NCBI GenBank assembly: GCA_035512575.1
Contig: DATKDT010000025.1
Coordinates: 1 to 36,896 of the forward strand
Direction of reading: 5' to 3'
DNA from: JALYRV01 sp035512575
GTDB taxonomy: Bacteria > Acidobacteriota > Vicinamibacteria > Vicinamibacterales > SCN-69-37
DNA: 36,896 nt
Below the pieces are notes generated by a model. It made no database searches. It was not told the DNA's origin and saw only the letters and a program-made list of their open reading frames with translations. This document shows positions 17,030-25,080 of this stretch, in pieces (positions within the stretch are counted from its first letter, which is position 1; each line of letters opens with the position of its first letter). Both the position numbers and the translations under genes were made by a program.

Positions 17030-17031
17030 GT

Positions 17032-18165
17032 ATGTCACGTTTCTCCGCAGAACAGCTGTCCTTTGCCGCCTCGAAGCGCGCCTACATGGGCCGCGAGGAA
17101 TCGATCGAGTTCCTGAAGCAGATGGGCATTCGCATGAGCGTCGGCCACTGGTCGGCCGGCGATTTCTGCGACCGGTTCGCGCCGCCCGGCTATCACTCCG
17201 ACGACCCGCAGTTCCTGAACACGTTCGAAGGGCAGTGCCGGCGCACGCGCGCCGCGGGCGTCGAGGCGATTGAAATCCACCAGAGCGTCTTCGAGAAAAC
17301 GCTCAACGGCGACATCGACCAGGCCGCCATCGATCGCGCCCGCGACGGCTATCTCGCCGATCTCGGCCTCACGCTGAGCGCCTGCAACATCAACACGTGG
17401 AGCAACCCGAAGTTCCGTCTGGGCGGTCCGTGCAACCCCGATCCCGCCATCCGCGCCGCCGCGCTCGAGGAAGTCCTCAAAGGCGTCGAGATCTGCCGGC
17501 AGCTCGAAATTCCCGTGCTGAGCGTCTGGCCCGGCTCCGACGGCGCCGACTATCACTTCCAGATCGACTACCGGCAGTCGCTCGAGTGGTTCACCGAGGC
17601 GCTCGTCGCGGTCAACAGGGAATGTCTAAACCATGGCATCAGGCTCGCGATCGAGCCGAAGCCGTACGAGCCGCGCGAGCTGTTCATGATCATTCCCACG
17701 GCGGCCTCCGCGATTCTCGTCGCCGAGCGCGTCAACGCCGCGACCGGCGGGAACAACTGCGGCCTGACCATCGACTACGGCCACCAGAAGATGGAGGCGA
17801 CGACAGCCTCGACAGCGTGCGATCTGGCTGACTATGCGGGCGTGAGCGTGCACAAGTTCGACGTCAACGACGCCAGGCAGGGCCGCAACGACCAGGACTG
17901 CATGTTCGGCACGCTGTCGATTCCCGAATCGGTCGAGTACCTCTACACGACGTTCGCCCGCGACTATCGCGGCTATTACAGCCAGGACCAGTTCACCTAC
18001 CGCGAGGATCCGACCCGCGCGATCGAGCGCAGCCTGATCAACTTCGCGAACCTGTCGTTGAAGGCCGTCCGCATCTACGCGCAGCAGCCGGCGCTCGACG
18101 CCGCGCGCCGCGCCGGCACCGGGCCCGACGTGCTCGACGTGGTGTCGCCGGTGCTGGTGGGCTGA
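17032..18165 (+). CDS. TIM-barrel sugar isomerase-like protein, candidate L-arabinose isomerase replacement
   Basis: 377 residues of the xylose isomerase-like TIM-barrel superfamily. N-terminal block MSVGHWSAGDFCDRFAPPGY resembles the start of bacterial xylose/rhamnose isomerase-like proteins. Candidate metal-binding residues are Glu in LAIEPKPYEP, Asp and His in LTIDYGHQKM, and Asp in VHKFDVNDARQGRND. There is no signal peptide, so it is cytoplasmic. It lies between a GH51 arabinofuranosidase and ribulokinase/epimerase genes (gaps of 2 and 6 bases), exactly where araA would be expected, and it is not AraA-like. Isomerising L-arabinose to L-ribulose would complete the pathway. A 3-epimerase or rhamnose isomerase role remains possible. 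The superfamily is confident; the substrate is inference from context. Confidence 0.8.
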   Translation: MSRFSAEQLSFAASKRAYMGREESIEFLKQMGIRMSVGHWSAGDFCDRFAPPGYHSDDPQFLNTFEGQCRRTRAAGVEAIEIHQSVFEKTLNGDIDQAAIDRARDGYLADLGLTLSACNINTWSNPKFRLGGPCNPDPAIRAAALEEVLKGVEICRQLEIPVLSVWPGSDGADYHFQIDYRQSLEWFTEALVAVNRECLNHGIRLAIEPKPYEPRELFMIIPTAASAILVAERVNAATGGNNCGLTIDYGHQKMEATTASTACDLADYAGVSVHKFDVNDARQGRNDQDCMFGTLSIPESVEYLYTTFARDYRGYYSQDQFTYREDPTRAIERSLINFANLSLKAVRIYAQQPALDAARRAGTGPDVLDVVSPVLVG

Positions 18166-18171
18166 TCGCCC

Positions 18172-19878
18172 ATGGCCCGCGCGTTCACGATCGGCGTCGA
18201 CTTCGGCACGAACTCGGTGCGCGCCATCGTCGTCGATACCGCGAACGGACGGACGATCGGCACGTCGGTCTTCCATTATCCGAGCGGACACCAGGGCATC
18301 CTGCTCGACCCGCGCGATCCCCATTTCGCGCGGCAGCACCCGGGCGACTATCTCGAGGGGCTCCGGGCGTCGGTCGCCGGCGCGCTGGCCGAAGCGGAAG
18401 GTCAGGCCGATTTCTCACGGGATCGGGTGATTGGGCTGGGTACTGACACGACCGGCTCGACGCCGATGCCGATCGACGCGCAGGCGCGCCCGCTGGGGCT
18501 GGATCCGCGCTTCCGGGAGCATCCGGCCGCCCAGGCGTGGCTGTGGCGCGATCACACGTCGGCGGCGGAAGCCGCGGCGATCACCGAGGCCGCGCGGGAG
18601 CACGCGCCGCAGTACATCGCGCCCATCGGCGGCACGTATTCGTCGGAATGGTGGTGGTCGAAGATCTGGCGCTGCCTGAAGGTCGCTCCCGACGTCTTCG
18701 ACGCCGCGCACAGCTGGATCGAGCTCGCCGATCTGATTCCGGCCGTGCTGTCGGGCGTGTCGCGGCCGGATGCCATCGTCCGCTGCGTCTGCGCCGCCGG
18801 CCACAAGGCGATGTACTCGGAGGCGTGGGGCGGGCTCCCGTCGAAGGACTTTCTCGCGCGTCTCGACCCGAAGCTCGCGGATCTGCGCGACCGCCTGTAC
18901 GACAAGGCGCACGCGCCCGGACCGCCCGCCGGCACGCTCGCGAAGGCCTGGGCGGATGCATTCGGCCTGCGCGAAGGCATTCCCATCGCGATGGGCGGCT
19001 TCGACGCGCACTACGGCGCGGTCGGATCGGGCGTGCGGCCAGGCACGCTGGTCAAAATCATCGGCACGACGACGTGTGACTGCGCGGTGACGCCGTCTTT
19101 TGCCGGCAGGCCCGCCGGGCCTGCCGTGTCGCCGGCCGACATCCCCGGCATCTGCGGCAGCGTCGACGGCTCGATCATGCCGGGCTACATCGGCATCGAG
19201 GCGGGGCAGTCGGCGGTCGGCGACCTGCTGAAGTGGTGGGTCGAGACCGTGTGCGAGGGCGGCGAGGCGCTGCACGCCGACCTGAGCGCGAAAGCTGCCG
19301 GCCTGCGGCCAGGACAGTCGGGCCTCGTCGCGCTCGACTGGAACAACGGCAACCGCACGATCCTGGTCGATCCGCGGCTCTCGGGCCTGATCATGGGGCA
19401 GACCCTGCACACCACGCGCGCCGAGATCTACCGCGCGCTGATCGAGGCGACCGCATTCGGCGCGCGCGCCATCATCGAACGGCTGCGCGACAACGGCGTC
19501 GCGATCGATCGCGTCGTCTGCTGCGGCGGCATCGCCGAAAAGAACGACGTGTTCATGCAGATCTACGCGGATGTCATCGGCCAGCCGATGCTGATCGCCG
19601 GATCCCCGCAGACGCCGGCCCTCGGGTCGGCGATCGCCGCGGCCGTCACCGCCGGCGCGGCGGCAGGTGGCTACGACGGCTGGCACGAGGCGCAGGATCG
19701 CATGACGTCGCTGAAGGAGAAGCGGTGCACTCCGGATCCCGCGGCGCAACGCGTATACGATGATCTCTACCGGATGTATCGCGCCCTGCACGACGGCTTC
19801 GGCGGCGTCAGCGGGCCCGTCGGCTACGGCGCCGTCATGAAAGACCTTCTTCGGATCGCCCATGAAAATCGCGCGTGA
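18172..19878 (+). CDS. araB: Ribulokinase (FGGY family)
   Basis: 568 residues; phosphorylates L-ribulose with ATP. The family's N-terminal phosphate-binding block is IGVDFGTNSVRAIVVDT. GLGTDTTGSTPMPID and AWLWRDHTSAAEA are strongly ribulokinase-like. GGTYSSEWWWSKIWR forms part of the sugar pocket. IGTTTCDCAV and the C-terminal CCGGIAEKNDVFMQIYADV are the second FGGY signature area. Length matches the family (about 550-570), longer than xylulo- or glycerol kinases. The ATG is 6 bases after the isomerase-like gene. The 3' end overlaps araD by 17 bases, supporting coupled translation. Confidence 0.93.
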   Translation: MARAFTIGVDFGTNSVRAIVVDTANGRTIGTSVFHYPSGHQGILLDPRDPHFARQHPGDYLEGLRASVAGALAEAEGQADFSRDRVIGLGTDTTGSTPMPIDAQARPLGLDPRFREHPAAQAWLWRDHTSAAEAAAITEAAREHAPQYIAPIGGTYSSEWWWSKIWRCLKVAPDVFDAAHSWIELADLIPAVLSGVSRPDAIVRCVCAAGHKAMYSEAWGGLPSKDFLARLDPKLADLRDRLYDKAHAPGPPAGTLAKAWADAFGLREGIPIAMGGFDAHYGAVGSGVRPGTLVKIIGTTTCDCAVTPSFAGRPAGPAVSPADIPGICGSVDGSIMPGYIGIEAGQSAVGDLLKWWVETVCEGGEALHADLSAKAAGLRPGQSGLVALDWNNGNRTILVDPRLSGLIMGQTLHTTRAEIYRALIEATAFGARAIIERLRDNGVAIDRVVCCGGIAEKNDVFMQIYADVIGQPMLIAGSPQTPALGSAIAAAVTAGAAAGGYDGWHEAQDRMTSLKEKRCTPDPAAQRVYDDLYRMYRALHDGFGGVSGPVGYGAVMKDLLRIAHENRA

Positions 19879-20563
19879 GCTGAGAGAGGACGTCTATCGC
19901 GCCAACATGGCGCTGTCGGAAAGCGGCCTCGTCATCGGCACGTTTGGCAACGTGTCGGCCGTGGATCGCGCGGCCGGCCTGTTCGTGATCAAGCCGAGCG
20001 GCGTGCCGTACGGCGCGCTCTCGCCCGACGACATGGTGCCCGTGTCGCTCGACACCGGCGAGGTCCTCGAGGGCAGCCTCCGTCCCTCGTCCGACACGCC
20101 GACGCATCTCGCGCTCTACCGCGCCTTCGAGTGCGGCGGGATCGCGCACACGCATTCCGAGGTCGCGACGGCATTCGCGCAGGCCCGCCTGCCCATCCGG
20201 TGCATGGGGACAACGCACGCGGACTACTTCTGCACCGACATTCCGGTGACCCGCCCCATGACCGGCGACGAGGTTCGCCTCGATTACGAGCTGAATACCG
20301 GTCACGTCATCGTCGAGCGCTTCACCGAGCTGAAGCTGGATGCCTCGCGCACGCCGGGGGTGCTGGTCGCCAATCATGGCCCGTTTGCGTGGGGCGGCGA
20401 TCCGTTCAAGGCCGTGGAGCACGCCGAGATGCTCGAGTTCCTCGCCCGCCTGGAATGGCGCGTGCGCACGCTGGCCCCCGACGTGCCACTGCCTGACAAG
20501 TACCTCGTCGATCGCCACTTCGCGCGCAAGCACGGGCCGACGGCCTACTACGGGCAGAAGTGA
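19862..20563 (+). CDS. araD: L-ribulose-5-phosphate 4-epimerase
   Basis: 233 residues of the class II aldolase/AraD fold, converting L-ribulose 5-phosphate to D-xylulose 5-phosphate for the pentose phosphate pathway. Phosphate and zinc-site blocks are visible: GTFGNVSAVDR, VIKPSGVPY, SSDTPTHLALYRAF, IAHTHSEVATAFAQ (zinc His pair) and GTTHADYF. The third zinc His is in HVIVERF or nearby, and ANHGPFAWG is the conserved late block. Length and the THADYF motif favour AraD over fuculose aldolase. It overlaps araB upstream and its stop overlaps the HAD gene start by 3 bases. Confidence 0.94.
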   Translation: MKIARELREDVYRANMALSESGLVIGTFGNVSAVDRAAGLFVIKPSGVPYGALSPDDMVPVSLDTGEVLEGSLRPSSDTPTHLALYRAFECGGIAHTHSEVATAFAQARLPIRCMGTTHADYFCTDIPVTRPMTGDEVRLDYELNTGHVIVERFTELKLDASRTPGVLVANHGPFAWGGDPFKAVEHAEMLEFLARLEWRVRTLAPDVPLPDKYLVDRHFARKHGPTAYYGQK

Positions 20564-21204
20564 CCGCGCGCGGAGTACTGTGGGACCTCGACGGCACCCT
20601 CGTCGATTCGAGCGAGCTGCACTGGATTGCCTGGCGCGACGCGATGGCGGCCGAAGGCGTGCCCATCACGCGCGAGATGTTCGAGGCGACGTTCGGCTGG
20701 AAGAACGACCCCATCCTGCGGAGCTGGCTGGGCGACGATGCGGGCGAGGCGCGCAAGGCGCGGATTGCGGAAGAGAAGGAGCGCGCCTACCGCGCGGCGT
20801 TGAAGGCAGAGGGCCTGAAGCCGCTGCCCGGCGCGCGCGAATGGGTCGAGCGCCTGCACGCCGGCGGCTGGAAGCAGGCGATTGCGTCCTCCGCGCCGCT
20901 CGCCAATATCGAAGCGGTGCTCGCCGTGCTCGACCTGGGGCACGACTTCGAGGCCATCGTCTCAGCCGAGGATGTCACGACGGGCAAGCCGGATCCCCAG
21001 GTGTTCCTGCTGGCCGCCCGGAAGCTCGGCGTCGACCCATCGCGCGCCATCGTCGTCGAGGATGCCGAGGCGGGGGTCGAGGGGGCGCGGCGCGCCGGCA
21101 TGAAGTGCATCGGGGTCAACCCGAAGCGACGCCTCGACGCCGACCTGTATGTGACGCGTCTGGATGAGGTGCCTCCCGAGGCCTGGACGTCGCTGGTGGA
21201 GTAG
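20560..21204 (+). CDS. HAD-superfamily phosphatase (beta-phosphoglucomutase-like)
   Basis: 214 residues. Motif I LWDLDGTLVDSSE contains the nucleophile Asp and the general acid Asp. A helical cap follows (about 15-85). Motif II is ASSAP, motif III the Lys in GKPDPQVF, and motif IV is VVEDAEAGVEGAR. It starts with GTG at 20560, overlapping the araD stop as GTGA. As the last gene of the arabinose operon it may dephosphorylate a sugar phosphate to relieve stress, or act as a mutase. Sequence cannot distinguish these. It is a cytoplasmic, monomer-sized protein with no signal peptide. Confidence 0.88.
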   Translation: MTARGVLWDLDGTLVDSSELHWIAWRDAMAAEGVPITREMFEATFGWKNDPILRSWLGDDAGEARKARIAEEKERAYRAALKAEGLKPLPGAREWVERLHAGGWKQAIASSAPLANIEAVLAVLDLGHDFEAIVSAEDVTTGKPDPQVFLLAARKLGVDPSRAIVVEDAEAGVEGARRAGMKCIGVNPKRRLDADLYVTRLDEVPPEAWTSLVE

Positions 21205-21239
21205 ACTCCTCAGGCCAGCCCGGGCCCGGAGGGGCCACC

Positions 21240-23033
21240 ATGCGACATTCACAGGGATCGGCCCTCCTTCTCGCGGCGCTCCTTCTGCCGGGCGCCCTCT
21301 GGCCCGTGCATGCTCGCCAGGCGGCGTCTCAGCAGGCGCCTCCCGTCATCCGATCGCAGATCACGCTCGTTCCCATTGACGTGCGCGTCGTCGGACGCGA
21401 CGGCTTGCCGGTGACCGACCTCACCGAGCGAGACTTCACCATCCTCGAAGACGGCGTGCCGCAGGAGATTCGCCATTTTTCGAGCCGGCCGTTCACGGCC
21501 GATGCCGCGGCGGCGGCAGCGGCTCCGCCGTTCCGTCAGTCGATCCAGGATGATGCGGCGGCGCCGAACCGGCGGGTCGTCCTGATCGTGCTCGGCCGCG
21601 GCCGGCACCAGGCCGTGTCGAAGTACGTCGACGGCCTGTCGCGGTTCGTGACCGGGCAGCTGCTGCCGCAGGATCACGTCGCGCTGATGGCGTGGAACCG
21701 GGCGACGGACTTCACCACGGACCATGCCGCCATTGCCGCGATCCTGGCGCGGTACCGCGAGCAGCACGAGAAGATCGAGAGCGACCTCCGCTCGTGGTTC
21801 AGCGGCCTCCGCGCGGTGTATGCCTCCCGCGAGATTCCGCCCCGGATTCAGGCGCGCGTCGACGCGGTGTTCGACGACGCGCCGGAGCTCAGGCCGCGGG
21901 CGCTGACCCCGTCAGCGTCGTCCGATGCGGGCGCGCGCGCGGTGGCGGCCCGGGTGGCGGCCGATGAGATCGTGCGGGACGAGATCGCGCAGGCCGCTGA
22001 GGGCGGCATGCTGCGCGACATGCGCGCGGAGATCCTCGCGGCGCTGTCCGGGATGTCGTTCGAGGAATACGTCGCGCAGGCGCCGCACATCCTGCAGGAC
22101 ATCGGCAGCCTGCACGCGGCAATCGACTACCTGCGCTATCTCGAAGGCGAGAAGCACCTGCTGTTTCTCACCGAGAACGGCATCGACATCCCGCTGCTCT
22201 CGGGCAATCAGGGCCTGGCGCGCATTGCGAGCGACGCGCGCATTGCCGTCGACATCGTCCAGACCGGCGGCGTGGCCAGCGCGCCACCCCCGCGCGTCGT
22301 GCACTCGGCGCAGGCGACGAGAACCGTGATGCAGCCTGCGCCGAGCTTCGCGGCGGTCGCCAACCAGGGATTCAGCGTGCGCGACCTCAGGATGATTGCC
22401 GACGTTTCGGGCGGGCACATGATGGCCTTCAAGACGAGCGCCGAGGCGTTCACGGGTATCGGGAACGCGATGGCGTTTCAGTACCTGCTGGCGTACGCGC
22501 CGTCGAGATCGGCGGTCGACGGGCGCTTCAGGACGATCGAGATCAGGACGACCCGGCCCGGCCTCAACGTGCAGTATCGGCGCGGCTACTTTGCGTCGCC
22601 GCGGATCGTTCCCCTCGACCGGCGCGACTTCGTCACGGCGGGCCGCATGCGCGCCGCGGCGCAGTACGGCGATCGCATCGATCACATCAAGGTCGACATC
22701 GACGAGGCGAAGCCGTCCGGGGACGGCAGGACGTTGGACATCGTCCTGAAGCTCAACGTGGCGCGCATGTCGTTCACCGAGGCCGCGGGCATCCGCACCG
22801 CGTCGCTCGATGTCAGTCTGTACGCCGTGAACAGCGGCCGGGGCCGGGTGGGCGAGTCGCTCAGCCGCGTCGACCTGAGGATGACCGGCGACGCGTATCA
22901 GCGCGCGCTGAAGGACGGCGCGCGGGTGGCCCTGCGGCTGCCCATCACGGCCGGCCCGCGCCAGCTGAAGGTCGTCGTCTATGACTACGGCGCCGATCTG
23001 CTCGGCACGGCGGTCCGCAGATTCGGATCCTAG
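21240..23033 (+). CDS. Secreted VWFA-related Acidobacterial domain protein
   Basis: 597 residues. A signal peptide (about 1-26, hydrophobic ALLLAALLLPGALWP) and a GGAGGGG ribosome-binding site at 21229-21235 support the ATG. The block ITLVPIDVRVVGRDGLPVTD plus DFTILEDGVPQEIRHF is the hallmark of the VWFA-related domain common in Acidobacteriota. In this copy the metal-site motif D-x-S-x-S expected after the first strand is missing; the strand reads VVLIVLGRGRHQAVS instead. A C-terminal half (about 430-597) forms a beta-rich domain of unknown function. The role of the family is unknown. It stands alone between the arabinose operon and the CADD-like gene. Confidence 0.85.
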   Translation: MRHSQGSALLLAALLLPGALWPVHARQAASQQAPPVIRSQITLVPIDVRVVGRDGLPVTDLTERDFTILEDGVPQEIRHFSSRPFTADAAAAAAAPPFRQSIQDDAAAPNRRVVLIVLGRGRHQAVSKYVDGLSRFVTGQLLPQDHVALMAWNRATDFTTDHAAIAAILARYREQHEKIESDLRSWFSGLRAVYASREIPPRIQARVDAVFDDAPELRPRALTPSASSDAGARAVAARVAADEIVRDEIAQAAEGGMLRDMRAEILAALSGMSFEEYVAQAPHILQDIGSLHAAIDYLRYLEGEKHLLFLTENGIDIPLLSGNQGLARIASDARIAVDIVQTGGVASAPPPRVVHSAQATRTVMQPAPSFAAVANQGFSVRDLRMIADVSGGHMMAFKTSAEAFTGIGNAMAFQYLLAYAPSRSAVDGRFRTIEIRTTRPGLNVQYRRGYFASPRIVPLDRRDFVTAGRMRAAAQYGDRIDHIKVDIDEAKPSGDGRTLDIVLKLNVARMSFTEAAGIRTASLDVSLYAVNSGRGRVGESLSRVDLRMTGDAYQRALKDGARVALRLPITAGPRQLKVVVYDYGADLLGTAVRRFGS

Positions 23034-23056
23034 GCGCTGCGGCCCGGCCGGCGCCG

Positions 23057-23077
23057 GCACTTCGAACTTCGAACTTT
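23057..23077 (+). repeat. Three degenerate 7-bp tandem units upstream of the CADD-like gene
   Basis: CACTTCG (23057-23063), AACTTCG (23064-23070) and AACTTTT (23071-23077) lie just before the likely promoter of the gene at 23114. This resembles the 7-bp arrays before the genes at 1894 and 34346, but with a different unit. Confidence 0.5.
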
Positions 23078-23082
23078 TCGTC

Positions 23083-23116
23083 GTATCATTGCCGCCTGGA
23101 GGGCCGTCAGCCAATG
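23083..23116 (+). promoter_or_regulatory. Likely -10 box and ribosome-binding site of the CADD-like gene
   Basis: TATCAT at 23083-23088 matches the -10 consensus at five of six positions. GGAGGG at 23097-23102 is a strong Shine-Dalgarno 11 bases before the ATG at 23114. No convincing -35 box is seen. The implied leader is short. Confidence 0.4.
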
Positions 23117-23770
23117 TCCGAGATCGTCAATCGCATCCACGCGCAGGTCGCCACGCGCCGCCTGCTCGATCATCCGTTCTACAACGCCTGGTCGAAGGGC
23201 GAGCTCACGCGCGACGCGCTGCAGACGTACGCCGCGCAGTACTACCACTGGGTGCTCGCGTTTCCGACGTGGCTCAGCGCCACGCACGCCAACGCCGCCG
23301 ACCTGGAGCTGCGTCAGGAGATTCTCGAGAACCTGATCGACGAGGAGCGCGGTCCTGAGAACCATCCGGAGCTGTGGCTGCGGTTCTGCGACGCGCTAGG
23401 CCTCGACCGCACCGCCGTGAAGAGCGTCGAGCTGCTGCCCGAGACGAAGCAGGCCATCGACTCGATGCGCACGGTGTCGCGCTGGATGCCGCCGGCCGCC
23501 AGCCTGGCCGCGCTGTATGCGTACGAGTCGCAGCAGCCGGAGGTCATGAAGACGAAGCGCGAAGGCCTGCGCGATCTGTACAAGGTCGAGTCGGGCCACG
23601 AGTACTTCGAGGTGCACGAGACGCTCGACGTCGCGCACAGCGCGGGCGAGGCGGCGATGATCGCGAGGCACGGCGAGCCGTGCGAGGCGGAAATCGAGGC
23701 GGCCGTGAAAACGGCGCTCGACGCGACCTACACGCTGCTCGACGGCATCGAGCGAGTCCGCGTCCACTAG
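23114..23770 (+). CDS. CADD-type haem-oxygenase-fold protein, candidate para-aminobenzoate synthase
   Basis: 218 residues, all-helical TenA/PqqC-like fold. In Chlamydia, CADD makes para-aminobenzoate for folate from one of its own tyrosines, using a di-metal site. Matching residues here are Glu77, His84, Glu138, His168, Asp172 and His175 (NLIDEERGPENHP, YAYESQQ, EYFEVHETLDVAH). Tyr23 in HPFYNAW and Lys146/Lys148 in MKTKREGL sit near the known sacrificial Tyr and amino-donating Lys. No signal peptide. A strong ribosome-binding site fixes the start. The gene is monocistronic, followed by a large inverted repeat. TenA thiaminase or PqqC functions are less likely given the EERG-x-ENHP and H-E-T-L-D-x-x-H blocks. 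Confidence 0.82.
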   Translation: MSEIVNRIHAQVATRRLLDHPFYNAWSKGELTRDALQTYAAQYYHWVLAFPTWLSATHANAADLELRQEILENLIDEERGPENHPELWLRFCDALGLDRTAVKSVELLPETKQAIDSMRTVSRWMPPAASLAALYAYESQQPEVMKTKREGLRDLYKVESGHEYFEVHETLDVAHSAGEAAMIARHGEPCEAEIEAAVKTALDATYTLLDGIERVRVH

Positions 23771-23782
23771 CAGGTAATCGGC

Positions 23783-23808
23783 CCGGACACGCGCAGGGCG
23801 GTGTCCGG
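23783..23808. terminator. Hairpin CCGGACAC/GTGTCCGG after the CADD-like gene
   Basis: An exact 8-bp stem (23783-23790 with 23801-23808) and a 10-base loop start 13 bases after the stop. It has no U-tract, so intrinsic termination is uncertain. The right arm also belongs to the longer inverted repeat 23796-23900, allowing alternative folding. Confidence 0.35.
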
Positions 23809-23900
23809 TGTTCATCAGCGACGCCGTAAAAAGGACGACGGAGAGACCGCTCTTTGGCTCGACTCGCCTCGGCGGCGCTGAGGAATACCGGACACCGCCC
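23796..23900. repeat. 31-bp imperfect inverted repeat between convergent genes
   Basis: Arm 23796-23826 and arm 23870-23900 are reverse complements at 28 of 31 positions, around a 43-base centre. The outer part contains GGGCGGTGTCCGG. It fills most of the 136-base gap between the CADD-like gene (+) and the flavoprotein gene (-). The size and terminal palindromes suggest a small non-autonomous mobile element or REP pair. It differs in sequence from the palindromes at 4884 and 27776. Confidence 0.7.
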
Positions 23901-23906
23901 CGAGCA

Positions 23907-25058
23907 TCAGTACACGTCCCGTTTGTAGCGCTTCGACTTCCGCAGCGCGTCGACGTATTCCTTTGCCTGTTCCGGCGTCTTCCCGCCTTCGCGCTCGATG
24001 ATGCCGTGCAGCTCGGCTTCGACGTCGGCGGCCATGCGCTCCTTGTCGCCGCACACGAAGAACTCGGCGCCTTCCTCGAGCCACGCGTAGACGTCGCGCG
24101 CGTGCTCGCGCATCCGGTGCTGCACGTACACCTTCCCGGCCTGATCGCGCGAGAAGGCCGTGTCGAGGCGCAGGAAGCCGTCGCGCGCCCACCGCGTGAA
24201 CTCGTCCTCGTAGAAGAACTCGGTGGCACGGCGCTGCTCGCCGAAGAACAGCCAGTTGCGCCCCGGCGCCGCCAGGGCTTCGCGCTCCTCGAGGAACGCC
24301 CGGAACGGCGCGACGCCGGTGCCCGGGCCAACCATGATCATCGGCGTGGACGGATCGGCCGGCATGGCGAAGTGCTTCTGCTGGTTCTGCGTGTAGACGC
24401 CCGCCGTCTCGTCCACCGGCCATCGTTCGTTGATGAACGTGGAGCAGATGCCGCGCCGCACGCGGCCGCGGACGGTGTAGGTGACCGCGACCACCGTCAG
24501 GTGCGCCTCCTCCGGATGCTTCGTCAGGCTCGAGGCAATCGAATAGAGCCGCGGCTGCATCTTCCGCAGCCCAGCGATGAACGCCTCCGGCGTGAACGCG
24601 GACGCGGCCGCGTCCTCGAGCACGTCGAGCACGTCGTGCGACGCGTTGTGCGCATGGAAATACGCCTTGAGCTCCTCCTCGTGCCCTTTCTCGAGCATCG
24701 AGGAGAACGTCGTCGCGCCGCGCTCGGCGCACGCCTCGAGCAGCCGGCGGCTGGGCGACGAGATGTCGTATTCGTGCAGCAGAAGGGAGCGAAGCGTTGA
24801 CGGCTGCCTGAACCGGTCGTCCATCGATTCGTCGCCGGTGGCGCCCAGCCGTTTCAGGATCAGGTCGACGAGCGCGGGATCGTTCTCCGGATGCACGCCC
24901 AGCGCGTCGCCGGGCAGATAGGTCATGCCCGAGCCGGCCAGCGAGACGGCGTGATGGCGCGTGTCTTTCGACGAGCCCTCGCCGCTGAGCCGTGTGTTCG
25001 ACAGATGCCGCGCGGGAAACGGATTACGCGGGGAATAGGGGACCGCCGGTGCCGTCAT
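23907..25058 (-). CDS. CysJ-like flavoprotein reductase lacking the flavodoxin domain
   Basis: 383 residues of the NADPH-dependent diflavin reductase type. The connecting and FAD domains (about 10-225) include RLYSIASS (residues 170-177, FAD) and RRGICSTF (201-208). The NADPH domain has VGPGTGVAPFRAF (243-255), FFGEQRRATEFFYEDE and FVCGDKERMAADVE. It ends KRYKRDVY with the aromatic residue that stacks on FAD. The FMN-binding flavodoxin domain of CysJ is absent, so electrons must reach a separate flavodoxin, ferredoxin or haem protein. The 5' extension of the frame to 25214 is a moaA shadow; ATG 25058 fits the family start PYSPRNPFPARHL. It follows moaA by 22 bases. A sulfite reductase role is possible, but no cysI is nearby. 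Confidence 0.85.
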   Translation of the reverse strand: MTAPAVPYSPRNPFPARHLSNTRLSGEGSSKDTRHHAVSLAGSGMTYLPGDALGVHPENDPALVDLILKRLGATGDESMDDRFRQPSTLRSLLLHEYDISSPSRRLLEACAERGATTFSSMLEKGHEEELKAYFHAHNASHDVLDVLEDAAASAFTPEAFIAGLRKMQPRLYSIASSLTKHPEEAHLTVVAVTYTVRGRVRRGICSTFINERWPVDETAGVYTQNQQKHFAMPADPSTPMIMVGPGTGVAPFRAFLEEREALAAPGRNWLFFGEQRRATEFFYEDEFTRWARDGFLRLDTAFSRDQAGKVYVQHRMREHARDVYAWLEEGAEFFVCGDKERMAADVEAELHGIIEREGGKTPEQAKEYVDALRKSKRYKRDVY

Positions 25059-25080
25059 CAGCGTAGGCAGTATAAAGGCT

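Noticed and set aside
16438..17031. Upstream extension of the TIM-barrel protein frame
   Set aside because: It lies inside the GH51 gene in another frame and lacks any family-like sequence; the ATG at 17032 fits the family start.
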